A DNA stretch of 5,683 bases from Burkholderiaceae bacterium (GTDB lineage: Bacteria; Pseudomonadota; Gammaproteobacteria; Burkholderiales; Burkholderiaceae). A model generated the notes under the pieces. The model ran no database searches and was not told the origin of the DNA. It saw only the letters and a program-made list of their open reading frames with translations. Numbering within the stretch: position 1 is the stretch's first letter; each line of letters starts with the position of its first letter. The stretch lies in assembly GCA_022701965.1 (NCBI GenBank), contig JAKONL010000584.1, positions 1 through 5,683 on the forward strand, given 5' to 3'. Positions 1-5,126 of the stretch are shown in pieces. The position numbers and the translations under genes were made by a program.

Positions 1-556
1 CGTAGAGCGGGCGCAGGTAGGGGTCGACCTTCTGCGACAGGTCGCCCGGCAGGAAGCCCAGGCGCTCGCCGGCCTCGACCGCCGGGCGCGTGAGCACGAT
101 GCGCTGCACCGCGCTGCGCTCGAGCGCATCGACCGCGCAGGCCACGGCGAGGTAGGTCTTGCCGGTGCCGGCCGGGCCGATGCCGAAGGTGATGTCGTGC
201 TTCGCGATGTTGTCCAGGTACTCGGCCTGCGTCGGCGTGCGGGCGCGCAGGTCGGCGCGGCGCGTGACCAGCATCGGGCCGGCCTCGCCGTCGGCGGTCA
301 TGCCCGAGTCGCTGGCGAGCGTGAGCTGCACCACGGCCGGGTCGATCGGCCGTTCGGCGATCTCGTAGAGCGCCTGCAGCACCTCCATCGCCTGTTCGGC
401 GATGGCCTTGGGGCCGTCGACCTTGAACTGCTCGTGGCGGTGCGCGATCGTCACGCCCAGCGTGTCCTCGATGCGCCTGAGGTGCTCGTCGAGCGGGCCG
501 CACAGGTGGCCGAGGCGCACGTTGTTGAGGGGCTTGAAGGTGTGGCGAAGAATCAA
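1..556 (-). CDS. phoH: PhoH-like (YbeZ-type) ATPase, N-terminal 185 residues; 3' end beyond left edge
   Basis: Cytoplasmic P-loop ATPase of the PhoH/YbeZ family, linked by family knowledge to RNA metabolism and to the endoribonuclease YbeY. The visible part starts with MILRHTF and [11 protein letters not shown] (residues about 1-32), inside an N-terminal KH-like RNA-binding region (about 1-65). The ATPase core follows, with Walker A GPAGTGKT at residues 127-134 and the family segment TRPAVEAGE at 156-164. The Walker B part and C-terminus lie off the window; the family is usually about 310-350 residues. The start is a TTG at 556-554. No ATG is in frame upstream, and homologues begin exactly at this ILRHTF segment, so the TTG is preferred although its Shine-Dalgarno is poor. 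Burkholderiales phoH is often beside miaB and ybeY; here the upstream neighbour is instead an unrelated DJ-1 gene on the same strand, 78 bp away. The family call is firm; the exact start is less so. Confidence 0.94.
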   Translation of the reverse strand, partial: MILRHTFKPLNNVRLGHLCGPLDEHLRRIEDTLGVTIAHRHEQFKVDGPKAIAEQAMEVLQALYEIAERPIDPAVVQLTLASDSGMTADGEAGPMLVTRRADLRARTPTQAEYLDNIAKHDITFGIGPAGTGKTYLAVACAVDALERSAVQRIVLTRPAVEAGERLGFLPGDLSQKVDPYLRPLY

Positions 557-601
557 GCGGCATCCGTGAGTTGAAGTCGGCGGCCATGATAGGCGAGGCT
601 G

Positions 602-621
602 GCGGCAGGGTGCCCTGCCGC
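602..621 (-). terminator. Strong stem-loop after the DJ-1-like gene, candidate terminator or mRNA-end hairpin
   Basis: GCGGCAGGG at 602-610 is perfectly complementary to CCCTGCCGC at 613-621, giving an 8-9 bp GC-rich hairpin with a 2-4 nt loop. On the minus strand it begins 13 nt after the stop codon of the DJ-1-like gene and lies upstream of phoH. No U-tract follows it, so intrinsic termination is uncertain. It could instead stabilise the 3' end of the message, or be a chance palindrome in GC-rich DNA. The remainder of the 557-634 gap shows only a weak -10-like TATCAT (minus strand, 591-586) with no good -35 partner. Confidence 0.4.
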
Positions 622-634
622 GTCCGCAAGACCA

Positions 635-1399
635 TCAGCGCATCAACAGGTCGCGGAGGGCGATGCCGGCCGCGGTTGCGGACTGCGGGTTCTGACCGGT
701 CACGAGCCGGCCGTCGACCACGACCTTCGATGTCCAGTCGGCGGCGGGATGATGGATCGCACCGCGCTGCGCCAGCGTGCTGGCCAGCATGAACGGCACC
801 ACGCCTTCCATCTTGACCGAACGCTCCTCGTCGTCCGTGAAGGCGCTGACGTTCCTGCCCGCGACCAGGTAGGCACCGTTCGCGAGCTTGACGTCGACCA
901 GCGCGGCCGGACCATGGCAAACCGCCGCGACGACCCCGCCCGTTTCGTGCACGGTACGCGCCAGCCGGGCGACGTCCGGGTCGGACGGGAAGTCCCACAT
1001 CGCGCCATGACCGCCCGCGAAGTAGACGGCCGAGTACCTCGACGCGTCGGCCTGGCTGAGCTTCATGGTGTTTCGGACGGTTTCCCGGAATGCCGGATCA
1101 TTCCAGTAGCGGGCGTTGACCGGGTCGTCCAGGTCCATGCCGTCGACAGGCGGCTCGCCGCCCTTGATCGACGCCATCTCCACGGCGATGCCGGCTCTCT
1201 CGAGCACGGCCAGCGGATGGGTCACCTCGCTCAGGTAGAAGCCGGTCGGCTCCCCACTGCGGCCCTTGACGCCGTGACTGGTCAGGACGAAGAGGACGGG
1301 CTTGATATCGGGGCGGGCCTCCGCGGCAGGTGTCTGGGCCTGGACGGCCAGTGCGGTGGACAGGAGGAACGCGGGAAGGACGAGACGGATCAGCTTCAT
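635..1399 (-). CDS. Exported DJ-1/PfpI (Hsp31-like) family protein
   Basis: A 254-residue protein of the DJ-1/PfpI class I glutamine-amidotransferase-like superfamily, closest in layout to the Hsp31/glyoxalase III branch. Residues 1-21 look like a cleavable signal peptide: MKLIR, a hydrophobic core LVLPAFLLSTALAV, then QAQ, with cleavage probably after Ala21. The mature protein is therefore predicted to be periplasmic. The catalytic set appears intact: Glu58 in FYLSEVTHP, the oxyanion-region GGHG at 129-132, and the nucleophile elbow AVCHGPAAL with Cys161-His162. Relatives hydrolyse or dismutate reactive carbonyls such as methylglyoxal, or act as chaperones or proteases; which applies here cannot be read from sequence. 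The gene starts at ATG 1399, next to a modest GAAAG Shine-Dalgarno, and is divergent from a LysR-type gene 95 bp away that probably controls it. Most DJ-1 proteins are cytoplasmic, so the signal peptide is notable. Confidence 0.9.
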   Translation of the reverse strand: MKLIRLVLPAFLLSTALAVQAQTPAAEARPDIKPVLFVLTSHGVKGRSGEPTGFYLSEVTHPLAVLERAGIAVEMASIKGGEPPVDGMDLDDPVNARYWNDPAFRETVRNTMKLSQADASRYSAVYFAGGHGAMWDFPSDPDVARLARTVHETGGVVAAVCHGPAALVDVKLANGAYLVAGRNVSAFTDDEERSVKMEGVVPFMLASTLAQRGAIHHPAADWTSKVVVDGRLVTGQNPQSATAAGIALRDLLMR

Positions 1400-1494
1400 G
1401 AGCCACTTTCGGGTTGGGAAGCTGGTACCTTATTCATGACTCCAAAACAGATAAACAACGTGCAAGAGCATTCACTAATTCCCAAAGAGACCCA
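1400..1494. promoter_or_regulatory. Divergent promoter/operator region between the DJ-1-like gene and the LysR regulator
   Basis: These 95 bp separate two divergent start codons. The part from about 1429 to 1494 is clearly richer in A+T (somewhat over half) than the surrounding coding DNA, as expected for overlapping promoters. LysR-type regulators normally bind and control such a divergent region, often through a T-N11-A dyad. I could not single out a convincing operator: only short palindromes (GGTACC at 1425-1430, TCATGA at 1434-1439) and a repeated ATTCA (1432 and 1470) are visible. A TTGCAC hexamer on the minus strand is a possible -35 for the DJ-1 gene, but it lacks a good -10 at standard spacing. 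Function is inferred from position and composition. Confidence 0.55.
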
Positions 1495-2451
1495 ATGGCC
1501 CGCAGGTTCGATTACCTGAGCGATGTGGAGGTGTTCCTCGCAGTCGCACAGCACCAGTCGTTCACGGCAGCGGCGGTCGAACTGGCGACGACGACGTCGG
1601 TCCTGAGCCGCGCGCTCAGCCGGCTCGAGGCGCGGCTCGGCAACCAGCTGATGCAGCGCACCACGCGGCAACTGGCGCTGACCCAGGCCGGGCAGCGTTA
1701 CCTGGAGCAGACCCGGACGGCCTTCGCGCTGCTGCACGACGCCGAGCGCGACCTGTCGGGGCCGACCGGCGAAACCACCGGGCACATCCGGATGAGCGTG
1801 CCGACGACCTATGGCCTGTACCGGCTGCCGATCCTGCTGTCGCGTTTTGCGCGCCGCTATCCGGCCGTGCGGATCGATCTGGACATCACCAACCGGAACG
1901 TCGACCTGGTCGCCGAAGGTTTCGACCTGGCGATCCGGCCGGGCCACTTCGCAGACAGCGGACTCGTCGCGCGCAAGCTGGAAGACGCGTCGCTGTGCCT
2001 GGTGGCGTCTCCCGCCTATGTGAAGGCGTCGGGCGCTCCCGACACAGTGCAGGGCCTGGCGCAGCATGCGTGCCTGCCGTTCGTCATGCCCAGCACCGGT
2101 CGCCTCGCGCACTGGCTGTTCAAGGACGGTGGACGCGATCTCGAATGGCTGCCTCCGACGACGATCCGGACTTCCGGCGACGTCCTGGGCGTCGTCTCGC
2201 TGGCCCTGCAGGGCATGGGCATCTGCCAGAGCTACGACTTCGTCGTGCGCGAGCATCTCGAGGCCGGTCGACTGGTCGAGATCCTGCCGCTGGCCAGAGG
2301 TCGCAGCCGGCCGTTCTCGGTACTGTATGCGCCGCACCGCAGCCAGTCCGCGGCGACGCGTGCGCTGATCGAGCTGCTGGCCGCCGATGGCCGTGCCCCG
2401 GTCGGGTGCACCGCACAATCGCAGACCCATTCGAACGACAACGGAAGATGA
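1495..2451 (+). CDS. LysR-family transcriptional regulator
   Basis: A 318-residue LysR-type transcription factor, of normal family length. Residues about 5-65 form the winged helix-turn-helix: [20 protein letters not shown], then [15 protein letters not shown] and [12 protein letters not shown], which are textbook LysR features. A linker helix (about 66-90) leads into a periplasmic-binding-protein-like effector domain (about 92-300) that opens with [12 protein letters not shown], resembling the CrgA-type subgroup. The effector is unknown. I chose ATG 1495 because it has AAAGAGA four bases upstream and begins right at the conserved N-terminus; a longer in-frame reading from TTG 1414 would add 27 unconserved residues. 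The gene is divergent from the DJ-1-like gene, its likely target, and probably autoregulated. Its last residues (roughly [15 protein letters not shown]) are polar and lie immediately before ruvA, so the 3' end probably overlaps ruvA control sequences. Confidence 0.95.
   Translation: MARRFDYLSDVEVFLAVAQHQSFTAAAVELATTTSVLSRALSRLEARLGNQLMQRTTRQLALTQAGQRYLEQTRTAFALLHDAERDLSGPTGETTGHIRMSVPTTYGLYRLPILLSRFARRYPAVRIDLDITNRNVDLVAEGFDLAIRPGHFADSGLVARKLEDASLCLVASPAYVKASGAPDTVQGLAQHACLPFVMPSTGRLAHWLFKDGGRDLEWLPPTTIRTSGDVLGVVSLALQGMGICQSYDFVVREHLEAGRLVEILPLARGRSRPFSVLYAPHRSQSAATRALIELLAADGRAPVGCTAQSQTHSNDNGR
2414..2419 (+). promoter_or_regulatory. Candidate -10 element for ruvA inside the 3' end of lysR
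   Basis: CACAAT, followed by CGCAG, lies 36 bp before the ruvA start within the last codons of lysR. It resembles the CAAT-type -10 hexamers seen in many beta-proteobacterial housekeeping promoters. No convincing -35 is visible at 16-18 bp spacing. The idea that ruvA keeps its own promoter here is inference; co-transcription with lysR is equally possible from the 4-bp gene spacing. Confidence 0.22.
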
Positions 2452-2455
2452 AACC

Positions 2456-3028
2456 ATGATCGGCAAACTGACCGGCATCCTGGCCGAGCGCAATCCCCCT
2501 CAGGTGGTGGTGGACTGCAACGGCGTCGGCTACGAGGTCGACGTGCCGATGAGCACCTTCTACAACCTGCCGCACACCGGCGAGCGCATCTCGCTGCTGA
2601 CGCATTTCGTGGTGCGCGAGGACGCGCAGATCCTCTATGGCTTCGGTACCGCCGAGGAGCGCGTCGCCTTCCGCCATCTCATCAGGATCTCGGGCGTCGG
2701 GCCGCGCATGGCGCTGGGCGTGCTGTCGGGCCTGAGCGTGAACGAACTCGCGCAGGCGATCACGCTGCAGGATGCCGGCCGGCTGGTGAAGATCCCGGGC
2801 ATCGGCAAGAAGACCGCCGAGCGCCTGCTGCTCGAACTCAAGGGCAGGCTCGGCGCCGACATCGCACTGCCCGCCCACGCCTCGACCGACGCGCAGGCCG
2901 ACATCCTGCAGGCGCTGGTCGCGCTCGGCTACAGCGACAAGGAAGCGGCGCTCGCGCTCAAGGCGCTGCCCAAGGACGTGGCGGTGGGCGAGGGCATCAA
3001 GCTCGCGCTGCGGGCGCTGGCGAAATAG
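2456..3028 (+). CDS. ruvA: Holliday junction branch migration protein RuvA
   Basis: RuvA, 190 residues (E. coli about 203), the DNA-binding subunit that tetramerises on Holliday junctions and loads the RuvB helicase. All three domains are visible. Domain I (1-63) is an OB fold starting MIGKLTGIL and ending [15 protein letters not shown], with the acidic pin Glu55-Asp56 conserved. Domain II (about 64-135) carries two helix-hairpin-helix motifs, SGVGPRMAL at 79-87 and [13 protein letters not shown] at 113-125. A flexible linker (about 136-145) precedes domain III (146-190), with [15 protein letters not shown] forming the RuvB-contacting bundle. ATG 2456 has GGAAGA seven bases upstream. Only 4 bp separate it from the lysR stop. 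Unlike the common ruvA-ruvB arrangement, no ruvB follows: the next gene is convergent, so RuvB must be encoded elsewhere. Confidence 0.98.
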   Translation: MIGKLTGILAERNPPQVVVDCNGVGYEVDVPMSTFYNLPHTGERISLLTHFVVREDAQILYGFGTAEERVAFRHLIRISGVGPRMALGVLSGLSVNELAQAITLQDAGRLVKIPGIGKKTAERLLLELKGRLGADIALPAHASTDAQADILQALVALGYSDKEAALALKALPKDVAVGEGIKLALRALAK

Positions 3029-3041
3029 GGCGTTTCCGCCC
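3028..3041. terminator. Short hairpin between convergent ruvA and cdsA, candidate bidirectional terminator
   Basis: GGGCG at 3028-3032 pairs perfectly with CGCCC at 3037-3041 around a 4-nt loop. Read on the minus strand the loop is GAAA, a GNRA tetraloop, and the stem is followed by TATTTC, a weak U-rich tail. It lies between the ruvA stop (3026-3028) and the stop codon of the minus-strand cytidylyltransferase (3050-3052), where a shared terminator is expected. The stem is only 5 bp and has no U-run on the plus strand, so this is a weak call. Confidence 0.38.
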
Positions 3042-3049
3042 GCTCGTCA

Positions 3050-4015
3050 TCAGGTGGCCCAGCCGTAGCGCACGGCGTGGAAGAAGACCGGCGCAGCGAA
3101 CACCACCGAATCGAGGCGGTCGAGCATGCCGCCGTGGCCCTCGATCATGGTGCCCCAGTCCTTCACGCCGCGGTCGCGCTTGATGGCCGACATCACCAAG
3201 CCGCCGAAGAAGCCCATCGCGCAGATCATGAACGCCAGGCCCGCCGCCTGCCACGCGGTGAACGGCGTGGCCCACGCCAGCGCCGCACCGAGCGCGGTGG
3301 CGCTGGCGACGCCGCCGACGAGGCCTTCCCAGGTCTTCGACGGCGACAGCGCAGGCGCCACCTTGCGCTTGCCCAGCAGCTTGCCCCACACGTACTGCAG
3401 CACGTCGCTGCCCTGCACCACGATCACCAGGAACGCGATCAGCAGCAGGTTGCGGCCCTCGAAGCCGGCGATCGGCAGCGTGAGGAGCGCCGGCACGTGG
3501 CTGATGCAGAACACGCTGATCATCAACCCCCACTGGACCTTCGACGTGCGTTCGAGGAAGCGTTGGGTGTCGCCGCCGACGGCCGCGAGGATCGGCAGCA
3601 CGAGGAAGGCATAGACCGGGATGAAGATCGAGTAGAGCCCGTACCACTCGATCCAGATCAGGAAGTACTGCACCGGCAGGGCGATAAAGAACGCGACCGC
3701 GATGGCCGCGTGGTCGCCGCGCCGCGTATAGGCCAGCGTCATGAACTCGCGCAACGCGTAGAACGAGATCAGCCAGAACAGCACGATCACGCCGCCCTTG
3801 CCGAACGCGAAGGCCAGGCCGATCACGCCCACCATCACCCACCAGGCGTTGACGCGCGAGTTCAGGTTGTCGATCACCGCGTGCGGCTGGCCGTGCGCCA
3901 CGCGCCACTTCAGCAGCGCGCCGATCGCCGAGGCCAGCAGCAGCACGCCGAGGACGCCGCCGAACAGCAGCAGCGTGGTGGAGGTCGGGGAAGCGTTCGT
4001 CATGGAGGCGGTCAT
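3050..4015 (-). CDS. CdsA-type phosphatidate cytidylyltransferase (CDP-diacylglycerol synthase family)
   Basis: A 321-residue polytopic inner-membrane enzyme of the CTP_transf_1 family, which converts phosphatidate and CTP to CDP-diacylglycerol and pyrophosphate. About eight hydrophobic segments are visible, the first at residues 13-35. The C-terminal signature is intact: SAIKRDRGVKDWG at 276-288, then EGHGGMLDRLDS at 292-303, including the metal-binding aspartates of the DRLD segment. SPSKTWEG, another conserved family block, lies upstream of it. The chosen ATG (4015) overlaps the stop of the acyltransferase gene by one base in TGATG, which suggests translational coupling; an internal ATG at 4003 would shorten it by four residues. 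Housekeeping cdsA normally sits with uppS, dxr and bamA, so this copy, in a phosphatase/PlsC operon, is probably a second paralogue comparable to E. coli YnbB. That paralogue status is inferred from context. Confidence 0.93.
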   Translation of the reverse strand: MTASMTNASPTSTTLLLFGGVLGVLLLASAIGALLKWRVAHGQPHAVIDNLNSRVNAWWVMVGVIGLAFAFGKGGVIVLFWLISFYALREFMTLAYTRRGDHAAIAVAFFIALPVQYFLIWIEWYGLYSIFIPVYAFLVLPILAAVGGDTQRFLERTSKVQWGLMISVFCISHVPALLTLPIAGFEGRNLLLIAFLVIVVQGSDVLQYVWGKLLGKRKVAPALSPSKTWEGLVGGVASATALGAALAWATPFTAWQAAGLAFMICAMGFFGGLVMSAIKRDRGVKDWGTMIEGHGGMLDRLDSVVFAAPVFFHAVRYGWAT

Positions 4016-4695
4016 CAGTCTTCGGCGCGGTCGTAGTCGGGGCGCAGGTCGAGCATCGCGGCCCGGGCACGGGCGATGAACGTGGCCTTGTCCTCGCCCG
4101 GTGCGAGCACGACCGGGGCGCCGTAGCGCACCGTGCAGGCGAGCGGCAGCGGCACCAGCTTGCCCTTGGGCAGCACGCGCCGGAGGTTCTCGATCCACAC
4201 CGGTACCAGCCGCACCTGCGGGCATTCGCGCGCCAGGTGGAAGAGCCCGCTCTTGAACGGCAGCAGGATCTCGTCGCCGGTATTGCGGGTGCCCTCGGGA
4301 AACATGATGAGCGAGTCGCCGGCGCCCAGGGCCTGCACCATCTGCGCCACCGGGTTCGGCGCGTCCTGCGCCGCGGCGCCGGGTGCGGGGCCGTCCCGCC
4401 GGATCATCAGCGCGTTGAAGACGTCCCGGCCGATGAAGTGGCGCAGCGCCGAGGCTTCCCAGTAGTCCTGGCCGGCGACCGGTCGCGTGCGTGCCCGCAG
4501 GTCGGGGGGCAGGGTCGCCCACAGCAGCACGAAGTCGCCGTGGCTCGTGTGGTTGGCGAAGTAGAGCGTCGTCTCGGCGCTGGGCCGCGCGGCGTCGGCC
4601 ACATGCAGGGCCCGCACGCCGGTCAGCAGCCGGGCCGCCAGAACGATCAGCCGGGCGGTGCCGGCCGCCGCGATCCTGCGCAGTTCTGGATTCAT
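4015..4695 (-). CDS. PlsC-type lysophospholipid (1-acylglycerol-3-phosphate) acyltransferase
   Basis: A 226-residue acyltransferase of the PlsC/LPLAT family (E. coli PlsC 245). Such enzymes transfer an acyl chain to lysophosphatidate to give phosphatidate, at the inner face of the cytoplasmic membrane. All four family blocks are recognisable: the catalytic NHTSHGD (48-54; His49 and Asp54), GRDVFNALMIRRDG (89-102), FPEGTR (132-137), and LVPVWIE (163-169). A hydrophobic N-terminal stretch (about 13-27) could anchor it to the membrane. Start ATG 4695 overlaps the stop of the upstream membrane-protein gene as ATGA, and its own stop overlaps the cytidylyltransferase start. It would supply phosphatidate to that downstream enzyme. 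The acyl acceptor could also be a different lysolipid, and I cannot tell whether this is the cell's main PlsC; the operon context suggests a dedicated copy. Confidence 0.93.
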   Translation of the reverse strand: MNPELRRIAAAGTARLIVLAARLLTGVRALHVADAARPSAETTLYFANHTSHGDFVLLWATLPPDLRARTRPVAGQDYWEASALRHFIGRDVFNALMIRRDGPAPGAAAQDAPNPVAQMVQALGAGDSLIMFPEGTRNTGDEILLPFKSGLFHLARECPQVRLVPVWIENLRRVLPKGKLVPLPLACTVRYGAPVVLAPGEDKATFIARARAAMLDLRPDYDRAED

Positions 4696-5126
4696 CGCAA
4701 GTCCTGTGTGAGCAGTGCCAGCACGAACAGGGCGCTCTGGCAGGCGACCGCGATCGTGTGCCGCTGCATCAGCTGGCGCGCGCCGAGCACGCGGTCGTCG
4801 AGCCGGCGCGTCGTGCTGCCCGCCTGGCGCAGGCCGAGACGCTGCAGCGCGGTGTCGAGCATCGCCAGCGAGCCGATGGTGCCGCGCCCGACGTCGTCGA
4901 AGAGCCGGGCGTCGAAATGCACGCGCAGCGCCATGTAACGTTCGAAGACGCCGAGGATCGCCGTCGCGCCGAAGCCCATGCACGACAGCATCGAAAGCGA
5001 ACGCGAGGTCAGCGCCAGCACGGCGACCGAGACGGTCGCGAGCGCCAGGCCCCACCAGGCGAAGGCGCTGCTCGCGCGCAGCAGGTGGGCGGTGGCGGCG
5101 CACAGGGCGCGGTCGTTGTCGTTCAT
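4692..5126 (-). CDS. Hypothetical three-helix membrane protein in lipid operon
   Basis: A 144-residue protein that I do not recognise. Two hydrophobic segments stand near the N-terminus (about 19-40, FAWWGLALATVSVAVLAL, and about 44-61), and a third is at the C-terminus (about 123-140, TIAVACQSALFVLALL). Between them is a 60-residue soluble stretch, roughly 63-122, rich in Arg, Leu and Asp (FDARLFDDVGRG, then TTRRLDDRVLGARQLMQRH), which looks helical. No catalytic motif is evident. Start ATG 5126 overlaps the phosphatase stop as ATGA, and the stop overlaps the acyltransferase start in the same way, so the product should be made in step with both. This suggests an accessory or scaffolding subunit for the lipid enzymes at the inner membrane, but that is inferred from position only. 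Codon use and base composition match the neighbours, so I regard it as a real gene. Confidence 0.85.
   Translation of the reverse strand: MNDNDRALCAATAHLLRASSAFAWWGLALATVSVAVLALTSRSLSMLSCMGFGATAILGVFERYMALRVHFDARLFDDVGRGTIGSLAMLDTALQRLGLRQAGSTTRRLDDRVLGARQLMQRHTIAVACQSALFVLALLTQDLR

Noticed and set aside
1414..1494. 27-residue N-terminal extension of LysR from TTG 1414
   Set aside because: It crosses the AT-rich promoter region and is not LysR-like; ATG 1495 has a Shine-Dalgarno and begins at the conserved HTH domain.
1400..1494. A specific T-N11-A LysR operator box
   Set aside because: Several AT-rich candidates exist, but none has a convincing dyad; only the region as a whole is annotated.
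749..1519. Long plus-strand open frame (256 codons)
   Set aside because: It is antisense to the DJ-1-like gene and translates to Arg/His/Gly-rich sequence with no family motif; an artefact of high GC.
1396..2493. Long minus-strand open frame (365 codons) opposite lysR
   Set aside because: It is a shadow of the LysR gene, whose HTH and effector domains are unmistakable, and it runs through the divergent promoter region.
3961..4003. Alternative cytidylyltransferase start at ATG 4003
   Set aside because: It lacks a Shine-Dalgarno, while ATG 4015 is coupled to the preceding stop; the difference is four residues.
3077..4036. Long plus-strand open frame (319 codons)
   Set aside because: It is antisense to the cytidylyltransferase gene, whose signature motifs and membrane helices are clear; the translation is low-complexity and rich in His, Arg, Gln and Glu.
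4016..4522. N-terminal extension of the cytidylyltransferase frame into the acyltransferase gene
   Set aside because: The extension overlaps PlsC catalytic motifs encoded in another frame and is Arg/Pro-rich; the TGATG junction at 4017-4013 gives a proper start.
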